A stretch of DNA of 64,000 bases from NCBI GenBank assembly GCA_030248135.1, contig JASANC010001847.1, positions 26,178-90,177 on the forward strand, written 5' to 3'. The notes under the pieces were generated by a model, which had not been told where the DNA came from, did not search any database, and worked only from the letters and a program-made list of their open reading frames with translations. Below are positions 1-11,749 of this stretch, one piece after another (the stretch's first letter is position 1; every line of letters begins with the position of its first letter). The translations under genes and the position numbers were made by a program. The stretch is from Theristus sp. LFF4_11. Its lineage: Eukaryota; Nematoda; Chromadorea; Monhysterida; Xyalidae.

Positions 1-129
1 TGCGAGCACATCCAGCAGCAACACGGCCACGCGCCCTATGACACGGCCTTGTGGCCGAACCAACTGAAATATCTCGCCGCCAAGTGTTTTCCGTTCCTTT
101 GTGATGTGGACGAGAATCTGGCTTTGTGA
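1..129 (+). CDS. 3'-terminal exon of an unidentified gene (partial)
   Basis: The first 129 bases are open in frame 1 and end at TGA (127-129), giving about 42 residues that start CEHIQQQHGH and end DVDENLAL. The stretch is GC-richer than the AT-rich DNA after it, as in other exons of this window. Its start lies outside the window, so exon or whole-gene status cannot be decided. A possible AATAAA signal lies at 760-765. I do not recognise the family: no catalytic motif, signal peptide or membrane segment is visible in this tail. It could be a chance open frame, but composition and the sharp change after the stop favour coding. Confidence 0.5.
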   Translation, partial: CEHIQQQHGHAPYDTALWPNQLKYLAAKCFPFLCDVDENLAL

Positions 130-1577
130 TCGGTGGTCGGATGTGTTTGAGGGTGTGGCATTGGATTTTCCACTTTCTACTATGCGCTTTGTGCGTCTAA
201 AATCGTTTTTGCGAGGGAATTCTTTTCGCATACCACATTATGTTTGTGCTCGAATAAGATGCAAACAGCTTCGGAAATTTGTTTGAGGTTTCAAATTTCT
301 TTACCGTTGATGCCTGCATCACTTTTTAAAATAGAACGCGTTGGGAAACATTTATGATTGAGAATGGCTGAGAAACAAAAAGTCTGTTTTATTTTTTAAT
401 CATTGTTTCATTTTGTATTGCATTCATTAGTTGAAAAGTTTACATTTGGTTTTGGTCGACCATGCCCTTGACTACACAGTTTTAGTTTTGTCGTTTCTAT
501 TGTTGTTGGTCCGTTCTTGTGTTTGTGTGTGATTTCGACTTTTCATATTGATTCAAACAATAGCATCAATCAGTTTTTGTTGGGTGATTCTGGGTGTTTG
601 TGTTCATCAGTGTTTCGTATTGATGATAGTGTGCGTGATTCCTGTTTCTTTTTAATGGTCGGTTGCAGCAAAAATGGTTTTGTACTTTTGTCTTGTAATT
701 TCACTTGTTTGCACTGTTATTTTTTGTCTCATGGTCACTCGCTTTTTGTGTTAGGCTGAAATAAAATCTGTGTCTGTCTGCTAAAAAACCTGTTAGTTGT
801 TTGAATGATTGATTCCGAATGAAAACGGTTTCTCCTTTCGGTTACATAACTACCGATACCAAATGCCATCAATGGTGGGGCTTTTGCATGACCACGCATT
901 TGTTTCGTTTTTGTGTTTTTCTGTTCTAAACTTCTTAGTATCTTTTATTGAGCCGAAGTTCACCAAAGATGGAAACAGAGAGCGCACACGCAACCCGTTC
1001 GAGTTCCCGTTTGAATTTTCTGCTTCAAATTGATGAGAACAGTGGTCAGTCGGGCTCGTTGGCAGACGTGGAGGTTCGTGAGAGAATGAAAACGCTGAGC
1101 AGTTAGTGCATTTTTGCAGCTACAGTTTGAGTTGCCTGTTCAGGTGAACGCAGCAGGCGCGAACGACGACACTGAGGGCGCCACGAGAGCGCACCGCAGC
1201 ATCATAACACGGCAACAGTCCGCTTCCATGGACGTGCGTTTTTTTCAAAGCTCGATCACAAGTTCATAAGAGACGGCAATATTGTTGCAAAAGCCCGCTG
1301 TTTCAGAACTTTACAGAATGGGGCGCAGTGAAGGTCTATTTGACAGTGAAATAATGCAGCTTCACACTTCAGTCCACTATTTACAGTCGAACTAGATTTT
1401 AGGGAATCAGCCGATTGGTTGGTTGTCACGTGATGCATGCCAGGCATTGCTGTGGTGAGGCGACGTTTGGTTTGTACAGAAAGTATACAGCACGTGATCA
1501 GCAATCAATCAGCTGATCCCCTATAATTTAGAGGTCGACTGTGCAACAATACAATATCAGGCGGCCACAACAAGCAA
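130..1577. other. Non-coding spacer / probable 3' UTR
   Basis: This is AT-rich sequence with scattered short frames and no convincing exon. The proximal part may be the 3' UTR of the gene ending at 129, since AATAAA is at 760-765. The distal part holds the inverted-repeat element at 1384-1541. The end abuts the last exon of the Ly6-like gene on the other strand. Confidence 0.6.
1384..1541. mobile_element. Hairpin MITE, copy 1
   Basis: About 158 bp with long imperfect terminal inverted repeats. The left end begins CAGTCGAACTAGATTTTAGG and the reverse complement of the right end begins CAGTCGACCTCTAAATTATA. The inner arms contain GATTGGTTGG and CACGTGAT on both sides. No ORF is present. A diverged second copy lies at about 3011-3155. 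Superfamily is not assigned; I see no clear target-site duplication. Confidence 0.6.
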
Positions 1578-2291
1578 TCACTGTTTCTTTCGTTTGCTCA
1601 TTGTTTCACATGTGTTTTCTCTTGACTTGCCGGTGTTCCCATGCACAGTTTGGTTCGTTTTCTGCTTGTCACCGCAGTAGTCAGCAGTGCCAAACGTACA
1701 GCAGAGACAGACCTTTCGCCTGTACAGCCACACAATCACGGCCAACGTGACAATACTCGTTATAGTCGGTCGCAAATGGCGAATGTAGCACGTCTCCGTG
1801 CGACAACAGCACGCCGCGTACAGTGTTTTCGTGTGGTCGTGGCACGCCGGCGGGCCCTGGAGGCACGACCTGCTTGCGTTGCAGCACTGAATCGTGTTTT
1901 CGGTCGAGTTCAAATCATCGTTGTAAAAGACGCTCTGCAATAAACGCACTGATTTTGATTTCAAATGACACCTGGCTCATTTGTGTGCTCCAAGAGATGG
2001 TAGTCAGAACCAATCGAAGTCTGTGTTTGAAATTTCTGAAGAGTGCGCAGCAGCGAGCAGTGTGCTGGATGTGCCAACCTTGACGCGCGCGTCGCGATCA
2101 TTTTCACAGCTGAGCTCGAATCCGAGCGCGCCAGTGCACGGCTGCATGTCGCATTCGTAGCAGCGCACGAAGCGCTGCAACGCACGCAGCCACTCCGGTG
2201 GCGTCGCTGGTGTCCCCGTGCGATTGGCACAGTCGCCCACGGCCGCCACGTGCCACAGAAGCACGCCGGCAACCAGCAACTTCGACGACAT
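1578..2291 (-). CDS. Ly6/three-finger-like small membrane protein
   Basis: Two exons in phase 0: 2291-2079 (71 codons) and 1934-1578 (118 codons plus stop), donor AAG|GTTGGC, acceptor TTGCAG|AGC; 189 residues. I chose the Met at 2291 because it begins a hydrophobic signal peptide (MSSKLLVAGVLLWHVAAVG). An upstream in-frame Met at 2387 would put 32 polar residues before it. The ectodomain has a CYEC pattern early and a late CCCRTETC, like the CxC start and CC...C end of Ly6/activin-receptor-type three-finger folds. A hydrophobic stretch around TSIVTLAVIVWLY followed by Arg/Lys suggests a C-terminal membrane anchor with a basic tail. Function is unknown; such proteins often tune receptors at the cell surface. 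Fold assignment rests on Cys spacing only. Confidence 0.5.
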
Positions 2292-3010
2292 TTCGTCATG
2301 CGATCGCTGTCGTTGTGGTTGCGCCCTGAAGTGCTCAAGTAAATATGATGTGATGCTCAGTGGAGACGGAGCGAATGCAGAACGCAAAATGAAGCACGAA
2401 ACACGATTCGTGCATTTGTTCGTTCAGCAACAAGTAATGAACATGGTGAAAGTGAACGACAAAACTGAGAAACATTTCTCCTGATGAACGTTTCTGTTTT
2501 CGCGTCGCTTCTCGAGCAGACGCACACTGGTGGTGAGGAAATTCGCGAAACAAGCCCATCTTGTTTTGTTTTCGTCATGATTTGACCGCGACAAGGTCGT
2601 AAAATCTTGTTGTTTTAACCGGTTTGATTGAATTCGATTTCGCGCGTGTGTTTCTAACCACAACACTGTTTGGTTTGCGAAATATTCACGCACGCATTGT
2701 TTTCGTTCATTTGCAGTTGTGCACGTCGTATTTTGCACAGGTGTTTTCGTTTTTTTCGATTTACAATTAACTTCACGCATACACATGTCCTGTCAGTCAT
2801 TCTTCGTAATAGTTCAATGTAATGCGTCGCTCAGTTGAAGAACGTTGTTTGGGGTGGGGAAAACAAAACCTGTAAAAACGGTGCAAGTGATGTTGGTTTA
2901 TATCAATGGGTCAACTGGTTCGAGAGAAGTTTGCAAAAAATTGCATCATTGAAAAAAGTGGTTTGCAAGTGATCAAAACAGAGCGAAACGATACGACCAA
3001 GTTGTTGAAA

Positions 3011-3155
3011 TGCAGTCGATATCATTTGCAACAAGCTGATTGGTTGGTGATCGCGTGATGCAAGCTTTCTCTGTAGAACAGACTCCAGTTGCACAGAGAG
3101 TGTGCGTCACGTGATCACCAACCAATCACCAAGTTGCATTGAAATGTAGCCTTAT
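3011..3155. mobile_element. Hairpin MITE, copy 2
   Basis: Arms at 3026-3061 and 3103-3138 match as inverted repeats around GATTGGTTGGTGATC and CGTGA, with weaker matches further out. It is related to the element at 1384-1541. It lies immediately upstream of the first CoREST exon that I can recognise, so it is inside or next to the 5' intron of that gene, about 18 bp before the TTTTTTCAG acceptor. Confidence 0.6.
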
Positions 3156-3172
3156 CTAAAAGCTTTTTTCAG

Positions 3173-6100
3173 TCGAGTCTGCTGGGCGCCCGAACGAACG
3201 GCGCGATTGAGGATGAGGGCGGCAGGAGTGCCGTGTTGCACCCGTACTCGGAACGCACGATTCGTGTCGGCGACAAATACCAGGTGCACTGGCTGTGATG
3301 CTGGCATGACAAAGGCACGCTAGCACTGGTGACAAGGGACGCTGAAGCAGACCTGCAAAGACCGAATCAACCACACCCACCATTTGGCAGAGTGGCTTGT
3401 CATAAAACTGGAACGACGTGGCTTAGTAACCCACAGCGAGTCTGATTTTATCGGGTCCAATTTGACCTGATACCGTGCCATCGTCATAGCTGGCCAGCTT
3501 CAGTGAGCATTTTCACCCACTTTCAGGTCACTCTGCCGGACGAGTGCGACCGTGAGCGTTGCGACTCACCCGACCGCGCCGTCTGCATTTGGTCACCAGC
3601 GCTCGACAAACTGAGCGATCTTGATTTGGAGGAGTTCAGCTTCGCTGCGTGCGCTGACTACGGCGTCGGCATTGACCAGGTACGCACGGACTCAGATTTG
3701 TTTGCGATCGCTTGTCATCATGCTGCTGCTGGCTGAGTGGCTGGCTGCAATCTATCTATCTTCTATATCTACTATACTAAGATAGTTACTGTGTGATTAA
3801 GTAAGTCTGTTCACATTTTCGGTTCTAAAAAATTTTCATCGGATCGGTTAATGACATGAAAAATATGAATATTACTGTGTGATTAAGTAAGTCTGTTCAC
3901 ATTTTCGGTTCTAAAGTATTTTCATCGGATCGGTTAATGACATGAAAAATATAAAAGGTAAAAGGTCTTTCCGTGAAGATACAATCACATTTTGTATGCA
4001 ACAGTGTTTTTTCTTGATCCTGACTGAATACTCATAGTCCATCTTCTAATGACAATATGCACAGTTCAATCGTCATTCCACATGACTTTAGTCATCATGA
4101 TGCCTTTTGCTCAAGAGCGACAACCAACAAGCGAGATAATCGTAAGAATTGCAAGGACTCCATTGTAGACGATGGAGTTTTTTTCACAAAAAACGAGTTT
4201 TTTAAACAATCGCTTGCAAGTTAATTGCTCTTTTCACAAGGTAGACTTTTTACAAAGCCGCTGTTTACAACGAGTATTTAGAAAATCGTTGCTTTTTGCC
4301 TCATTTGTTTTTTTATCATAGAAAATGCGTCACTTGGATAGAAAAGCTACATAACAAAACAAAAGCGACCGTTTTACACAATGGGTACTCAGAAACGTGT
4401 TGCTTTTTGTTGCACTCGATCAAAAAGAACTGGCTTAGGTTAGGGTAAGCGGGGAAAGAAGTAACATTCGAAACCAAAGCGGGAGCTTTGCTACGGGTAT
4501 TCAGTAAAATGTAGAAAATCGTTGCTTTTTCCTTTATTTGTTTTTTTTATTATAGAAAATGCGTCACTTAGGACAGAAAAGCTACATAACAAAACAAAAG
4601 CGACCGTTTTAAACAATGGGTACTCAGAAACGTGTTGCTTTTTGTTGCTCTCGATCAAAAAGAACTGGCTTAGGTTAGGGTAAGCGGGGAAAAGAAGTAA
4701 ACATTCGAAACAAAAACGGGAGCTTTGCTACGGGTTTTCAGTAAAATGTAGAAAATCGTTGCTTTTTCCTTCATTTGTTTTTTATCATAGAAAATGCGTC
4801 ATTTAGGATGGAAAAGCGACATAACAAAACAAAAGCGACCGTTTTACACAATGGGTACTCAGAAACGTTGCTTTTTATTGCACTCGATCAAAAAGAACTG
4901 GCTTACGTTAGTGTAAGTTGGGAAAAGAAGTGAACATTCAAAACAAAAGCGGAGCTTTGCTACGGGTATTCAGTAAAATGTTGCTGTTTTGTCATTTCCA
5001 TTCTATCAAAAATCCTTGGCTAAGGTTAGGGTTAAAGGTAAGAGTAGTAAACATACCACACAAAAGTGGCCGTTTTGCAGCGAATATTCAGAAAAGTTTT
5101 GCATTTTTCGTCAAATAAACTTCAAAAGGCTTGGCTCAGGTGAGCTTTGCTACGGGTATTCAGTAAAATGTTACTGTTTTGTCATTTCCATTCTATCAAA
5201 AATCCTTGGCTAAGGTTAGGGTTAAAGGTAAGAGTAGTAAACATACCACACAAAAGTGGCCGTTTTGCAGCGAATATTCAGAAAAGTTTTGCATTTTTCG
5301 CTGTATTTATCAGCTAACCGTGCCGTAGGCACGGGTCAATTTGCTAGTGTACACAACAGACTGGCATGCTGTCTTCTTCGAAGCCGCTGTCTCGCTGACT
5401 TCCAAAAATTCTGCAATGGAACCAGTTAATGGCGTGCGAAGAAAATGTTTGAAAATACACAGACATGAAGCAGATTTGTGCCTATATTTTGAAGATTCAA
5501 ATGTTTAGTAATCCCCAAGTCTTTGATAAGTGGCGTCTTCGTTCGAAAAGTTACCTGCATGCGTGCAGATAGCTCGTAATTTCTACCTGCACAGCAAAAA
5601 ATGTTGCCTGCGCCGGTCATATGCATTTAGGTAAAAAACCGCGCCTCCATTTTGGTGTGCAATTCGCAGGCGCTCGGTGTGCTGCACTGGTGTCGCTACG
5701 ACATGACGCGTGCGCTGCGCGAGCTGTCACGGCTGATCAACGTGCGCACGCACTGGAGCCAGGCAGACCGCGAGATGTTCAGTCAGGCGTTCTCGTTGCA
5801 CGGCAAGAACTTCGCACGCATCCACCAAATGGTGCGTTCTGTTGCTGGCCGTCACTGGCACTCAACCCTGATTGGTTGCACCGAACCAAAAAACAACCCC
5901 ACGAATTGACAAATTGACGTTTTTTTACCCAAGTGATCTCCGGATCAACACATCCTGTAGTGTTAAGGGGTTGCGGGCGCATTGGGAAAACGGTGCAGAG
6001 TGTTAAGGGGTTGCGGGCGCATTGGGAAAACGGTGCAGCTTAGGCACCACCACACACGGGCATGATCCGCATCATTGCGGTGACATTCGAAGTTGACGCC

Positions 6101-9100
6101 ACGATTTGTGCGTCCAATGAGCGTTCGAGCTTGTTCATCAAATTGGTGGAGCCACCGTTGAAGTGCCGAAATGTGAATGAAATACATACAAACATCACCA
6201 TAATTGCAGCTGCGGCACAAAACGATCGGCCAACTTGTCGATTACTATTATGGTTGGAAGAAAACACGCGACTACTACAGTCAAATGGACGAACTCTGGT
6301 CTGCACTGCCCGAGTGTTGCTTGGCTGCAGTTTTATGTCTATGTCACTCTGATTGGTCGCACTTGCCTGATACAGCCAATCAGCGTGCTCGGTTCAATTT
6401 TGGCACTAAGGATTGCTTGTTTCGCTTCAGCGCCGCAGAAGAGCGTTTGGGTGAACCGGAGCCGATGGCAATTGTCGACGGGAAATTGGTGCAAATCGGC
6501 CAACTGGCAAGTGAAGTTACTCGGGAAGAACGAAGCTCCACCGTGGACACGAAAAATGTCGAAAAAAGCAGCGTCACACCCGTCAAAACCGAACCAACCG
6601 CGGTACGTTGTTGATTAGAAAACCGCCTGGTTGACGGTTTGAGCAATGGAGCAACTTGCACAAGCGTTGTGTTGTAATCGGTTTCATCTGAAGGCACTGC
6701 GTGTCGTCGTTTGTGTTCGTGTGTGTTTGTTTTCAACTGTGCAAGATTGCTGTTTTGTGACAGTGTGCACGTCTTCAGAACCTAACTTTGCCCAGAAACA
6801 AAGCCAAACGGTGTTGATTTGCAGGATCCGACCGCCAGCGCTCCGCCGACGTCGATTCGAACGAGGCGCTCGGCACGCGCAAAGGCCTGGACGCAGCCGT
6901 GTGCCAATTGTCAACGACCGATCTCAAAATTCGGTTTCATATCAGGTGCTTGAGGGAAACGAAATGTGTTTACAAAACAGAATCGAAAGACATTGCGATT
7001 GTTGTTTGCAGACGACACTGCAGAAAGCGCAAGCAGCAGCAGACAGAGCAGCAAAGCGCACACGATGCTCTGTGCAACGTGCGACATGTACACCAGGTGA
7101 ATTGACTCGGCTTGCAGCGTCTTGTTTTGTCAGTTCAGCCACTCTGTGGTGCACAGATAAGTAACCCATCTCAGTGCTTGATGCGGCAATTCAAAATTCA
7201 CCAAACTGACTCGAGTCTAGAGTGAGATGCGACACAAGAGTCACCTGGCCATTTTGCATTACCGCGTCAAGCATGAAACCAATTTTCTTGCTACGTTTGC
7301 AAACGCACTCAGTCGTAAAACCAAAAAAGATAATTACTGGAACACCGTGCACTTTTTTCACGCTCATTTCGATGTCAGTTTCAATCCCGTGTTGCTCTAT
7401 CGAAAGCAGCCATCACGGGCAGTTTGCACTGTGTTCAGACAATGACTTGACTTTGAACTCAACTGAACAACGGTGCTAATTGCAATATTTATCTTTGTTT
7501 CTTTTTATTGATTCACAGGCGAACAAATCAACAGCGTCCGGTGGCACGTGAGCAGCAGCAGGAGCTCGATGACGACATCGTCGTCAACATAAATGAACCG
7601 CGTGGCTCTGAATGCCCCGAAGGTCGGTGATCAGTTTTGAGTGTGAATGTTTACTATGATCAACCAATCACATAATTCATATTCGTGCGATGGCGTAGTG
7701 GTTGGTGGTGTTCCGTGGTGAATCTGCCGCCATGTGGGGACGACGCATCACGGAGACCTGCGGCAATGTTCACTTCAGCGCATTCCACCACGCCGTCGCG
7801 CAAGTATGATCACACCTCAAAACGTCTGCGACTCTATTTCCAGGCTACGAGTGGTTGGCGGAGAAAATCAAGGCACTACATGCTGGTGATGGTGCACAAT
7901 CGAAATCAACGAGAAAAGCGCAAGAGTTTGTTTTTGAGTGCTTGCTATCCATGAGTATTTGTGCGTTTTATGTTTTTTATTTGTATTTTGTTATTTTTCA
8001 GGCCAGACCTGGCAGCGAGCATCAACAGCATCCGACAGCGTGCCGATGAACAACGAAATTTGTTGACGGTCGAATACGCAACGCTGGTCGGTGAAACGAT
8101 CAGTACATTTATTGATTGGTTCATTGTTTCATTGTTCATTAGTTCAGTTCATTGGCGTTTTCTTGTTTCACTCATCTACTCATCATTCCAACACCTCTGC
8201 ACACCGGTTTTACTGTACCACCTCATAGGTGCCAATTGATCTTCTTGGTGTGCGTTCCGGTGTAAATGGTTTTCTTGCACGGAGAACTTTAAAATTCGCA
8301 TTGCATTCTGTACTGCACCAGCGGTTTTTATCAACAATAAAGCACAAATTTATGATGCTTGCATTCTATTCAAACTTCAACCGGCTGACCAGCACTGAGT
8401 TTCAATCGTTCAGTTGCGTTGTGCTTTACCAGTTGTGTTGCGTTGTCAGATGCAACGCCACGCGGCCGTGCAGCAGCGATGGATGCAGCAGCAAACGCGG
8501 CGCTCCAGTCGCTCCCCGCTGAAGCGTGCTGCTCCGGTTGGTCGATCGTGGATTTGGAGCACGGACGAAGTGAACACTGCTTTCAGGGGTACATTGCATT
8601 TGCGTATTATTCTCTATTCTTTGGATTCTCATTTATTTTCGATCACGCCTCTCACATCTCTCTTCAAATTGGGCCGCCATATCCCTCGCTAAGCTGTGTG
8701 CTTCTGTAACAATAATGTTTGGAGCTGTTTTTTCGCGCTCAGCTTTCTCGAAGTTCGGCAAAGATTTCGGCGCGATCGCTGATTTGTTGGACGGCAAAAC
8801 GGCGCGGCAGGTTCAAACGTGGTACACCGAGAACGCGCAGCGGTATCGCCTGGATGAAGTAGGTCGCTCATGTTCCACCGAACCGCTGTCGCATTCAAGT
8901 TGTTCGTGCATTTTTTATTTCCGACTGTTGTGGAACGTGATGTATCTGCCACCGTCTTGTTGCTGTCATGCTCAGCACACGGCGACCAGATTCAACGCAC
9001 GTGCCATCACACCGTCGTTAGGGTCTGAAAACATCACTCTGTTCTGAAAGGACGCTAATGTTGCGCGGTCACCACAAAAAACCGCTCGCACACAGTACGG

Positions 9101-9428
9101 CATCACGAACGGCAGCGCGTGTTGTTTTTTGGCGTAAGATCACTGTAGCCAGGCGGTGGTATTGGCTTGAGGTGGCCAGTTTGTCTGCTTTCGAGCGCAG
9201 GCCATCCGTGAGCACGAGCGGCACGTGCGCAAGCGTGCTGCTGCCTCAGACACGGCCGTGAAACAGGAAAGCCAGCGGGCAGCGCCGTCCAACCAGCAAA
9301 TGAAACGGGCCAAGAGCACACAGGGCGGAGGGCAGCCGGAGCCAGCCACGCAGAACGACGCTCGTAAATCAACGGTGCACTCCAGTTCAAACGTGTCCTC
9401 ACCACCGCTGCTGCACGCTGAGATATGA
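3173..9428 (+). CDS. RCOR: CoREST (REST corepressor), 13 exons, 5' exon missing
   Basis: Exons with matching phases: 3173-3283, 3527-3679, 5670-5831, 6210-6298, 6431-6602, 6825-6933, 7012-7096, 7519-7622, 7844-7885, 8007-8086, 8450-8588, 8743-8858, 9201-9428; 529 residues without the N-terminus. The ELM2 domain starts at IRVGDKYQ and runs over two exons. SANT1 follows (HWSQADREMFSQAFSLHGKN, then TIGQLVDYYYGWKKTR). A middle region has two CxxC pairs (CANC, CATC) and a predicted linker helix. SANT2 is WSTDEVNTAFRAFSKFGKDF with a split after FR. The C-tail is Lys/Ser/Gln-rich. In animals CoREST bridges LSD1 and HDAC1/2 on nucleosomes in the nucleus. Length is close to vertebrate RCOR1. The start codon exon was not found upstream of 3173. 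Assignment is firm from domain order and sequence motifs. Confidence 0.93.
3768..5347 (+). mobile_element. Non-autonomous Helitron 1 (in CoREST intron)
   Basis: The right end has a 7-bp stem (CCGTGCC GTA GGCACGG), nine bases, then CTAG followed by T, the classical Helitron 3' end. The last 41 bases before and including CTAG-T are identical to those of the element ending at 41522. The left end is TCTACTATACTAAG after an A, so insertion was between A and T; the exact 5' base could be a few bases earlier because TCTA repeats. Inside are three units of about 235 bp (from about 4279, 4513, 4750) and two of about 165 bp (from about 4990 and 5150). No Rep/helicase frame is present, so it needs a partner. 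It sits in the 3680-5669 intron of CoREST. Confidence 0.85.
5961..6040. repeat. Tandem 40-bp duplication in CoREST intron
   Basis: Two almost identical 40-bp units, 5961-6000 and 6001-6040, each starting TGTTAAGGGGTTGCGGGCGC. They lie between the SANT1 exons and do not touch a splice site. Confidence 0.9.
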
Positions 9429-10875
9429 CTGATTCACATTTTATTGTTTTTTTCAAATGTCATTTGCGCCGGTGGGTTTCCATTTCACTGATGTTTTTGC
9501 ACTTTCGTGCTTGATGTGTTGTTAACTTCTGTTTTGAATGTTTACCTTACAAGAATGAAAGTTGCATGATTCTATGGATGTGTAACCTATAGCTGGTGTG
9601 GATCCACCCTTGGAGGCCCACTCTTCAAGTGGTCCGTATTCCTGGTATTTTCCGGCACTTGACCCTAGAGTAGACACTCGAAGGCTGTGCCTCACGCCAG
9701 ATGCAGTGCGGCTTTGGCCGCCCGCGATCAGCGGCGTCGCCTCACTAACCCTGGTCACAAAGTGAGGACTTCTGGTATTCACATTCCTGCGCTTCAGACT
9801 TTCCAGACGTCTCAACGTGGACTTCTTGTTAGCGTGAACCACAGAACATGTTACTGGTGTCGCAGTGTTAGAGTCACACATGCGTTATGGCCTCTCACCA
9901 CTTCACTTCTACTCCTGGTATTACTGAAGTAATAGAAAAGAAACAATAAAACAAAAGACTGTTGCAGGTAACTTACGGTTCGAAGATTTAAGACGAGGCC
10001 CACAAGTTCAAACCTGTCGCTATTGGCGCAGGCGGGTGATTTGTCGCCCAGGTAGCCCAGCCAGGCGCCCCTACGTCAGGCGCAGTCCTGGACGGATCGC
10101 GTAGTCGCCTTTGATGTCGGGCGACCACACGGTACCTTCACTCCGATGTTTCACTTTAGACGAGCCCAATTTATTTGGTGTCTTCGTTTATTGTGATTTC
10201 GGATGCAAGAATACAAAGAAACTATTGCAAAAACACATGTTAAATGCACAAAAAGGTAATAAACCAATATGAAAAGGAGAGTTTAATTGTTACAACTGGT
10301 GTGTGTGACAAAACGGAAAGAATAGTTTAGCATTCCAGTTGAGGAAAGAAGTCGGTGCCAGGTGTGGACCTGACACTGGGCCAACTAACTGTTATTTTTC
10401 GTGTTTTTTTTGGTTAAGACGATTTTCATAACACATTCTGTTAATGTGTAGTTGGTGTGCAAATGCGACGATCATGGTCATTGCCCTGAAATGTCATCAT
10501 TCGCCGTGCCGCAGGAAACGCAACTTTTTGGGACGGTTGAAAACGATCGTTAATGTTGATGAACTTCACAGTTTTTCCAAAAACCTGTTTACTTCACATT
10601 CGTTTTTTCTTCGGTTTTAAAAAAATTAAATTAGCGTGGCCGTTAAATACACTGTATAAATGTGTACGTTCGTGAGGTGACAACTGGGCCTGTACACAGC
10701 GGCTGTTACACTGCACAAACCAGTGAGTGATGAAGCAATCAGAAAATTAACCGAAACTAGCGGTCACCTCAGATGCGCAACGGTGCGGAATTTTAATCAA
10801 CATTTGCCGCTAATAGCAGCAAAAAACGGTGATAGCGCGAAAGCAAACAAAAAACAAGCACAGTCAGACGAGACA
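9429..10875. other. Spacer between CoREST and the Gln/Pro-rich gene
   Basis: It probably starts with the CoREST 3' UTR (AATAAA at 9945-9950 is a candidate, though distant). The middle carries a GC-rich minus-strand open stretch described separately. 10150-10875 is AT-rich and shows no exon I can support before the start Met at 10876. Confidence 0.5.
9522..10140 (-). pseudogene. Possible decayed retroelement or unrecognised exons
   Basis: On the minus strand 9881-9546 is open with varied composition (contains SEATPLIAGGQSRTASG and GPLEEWASKGGSTPAIGY) and ends at a plausible donor, AAG|GTAAAC. Upstream, around 10140-9975, another stretch reads LGYLGDKSPACANSDRFELV before GTAAGT. The latter loosely resembles the endonuclease region of LINE elements (N-D-R-F-x-L-V pattern), but a stop interrupts it and no reverse-transcriptase motif is visible. 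It could also be two exons of an unknown gene. Confidence 0.2.
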
Positions 10876-11749
10876 ATGTGCCGCTTGTTGTTACCAGTGG
10901 CATGTGTGCTGCTGCTTCTGAAACCACACTTAACTGTTGCCCTCGGTTTTGGCCAATCGGATTTCCCGCCACGAATCGACTGGCAGGACTTTGTGCGAAG
11001 AATGACGCTATTGGAATCGCTGTTTGCGCCTCCTCAAGCAGGACAAGTTGCCCCGACGAAGCAGCCAACCGAACAAGCTCAACTGGCACCGCAAGGCCAG
11101 CAGCCAGCAGAGGTCCAACAACAACAACAACTGCCGTCACAAAGTGCCCTGGAACAGGCACCGCCACAGGCTCAGCAGATCCAACAACAACCTGAACAGC
11201 TGTTTGTGGAGGTGTTTTTTGTCACATTCTGACATCTTCTTGTGGGGAGTGGTTGATGCTTACCGCCGAACCCCCAAATCACACAAGACTGACGTTAGAA
11301 CTCGTTTTCGCACATACACACATCACGGTGTGTGGCATCTCGTAGCACGGATGTGATTGCTTATTTTTAGCTTCCACCGATCTCGGAGCCGTATGAGCCA
11401 TTAGCTCACTACGTGGTCGAAATCGAACAACCTGTCGGTCAGGTACGAGTTGAATGGCAAAATTCTTGGCGTGAATATCAGATACTTCCACAATACTTGG
11501 CGTAAAGCGGTTACATCATGTATGGCAACGACTTCATGCCACAAACGTAGCTGAATCAGCGTTTTGCTACTATTCGGTTCATCGCATTTTGTTTTGTGGT
11601 CACATTGGCACACGAGAAATCCACAAATTTGTCCTTCTGAAACGTTCGATTTGTTTCAGGAGGCAAGGCGTTGGGTGCACACGCCACGGGCTGAACATTT
11701 TCTCTCCATCGGAAGACGAGGCATACAGGGTGGACGCACGAAAAAGTGA
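10876..11749 (+). CDS. Secreted Gln/Pro-rich protein, family unknown
   Basis: Three phase-0 exons: 10876-11211, 11371-11442, 11660-11749; 165 residues. The start Met at 10876 begins a strong signal peptide (MCRLLLPVACVLLLL), whereas the upstream in-frame Met at 10723 would bury it behind 51 residues. After the signal comes a short conserved-looking segment (FPPRIDWQDFVRRMTLLESL), then about 60 residues rich in Gln, Pro and Ala, an acidic-aromatic exon (EPYEPLAHYVVEIEQPVG), and a basic tail (RRWVHTPRAEHFLSIGRRG...RTKK). The dibasic GRR site in the tail could fit a peptide precursor with amidation, but no known peptide is recognised. The Gln tracts are low complexity. Real as a gene, unknown in function. 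Confidence 0.6.

Noticed and set aside
4430..5230. Telomere-like TTAGGG motifs (GGTTAGGGTAAG)
   Set aside because: They are isolated within Helitron repeat units, not tandem arrays.
7213..7479. Extra CoREST exon (HKSHLAILHYRVKHET)
   Set aside because: Phase of 7012-7096 joins directly to 7519 (MYT|RRTNQQ); the region lacks a good acceptor.
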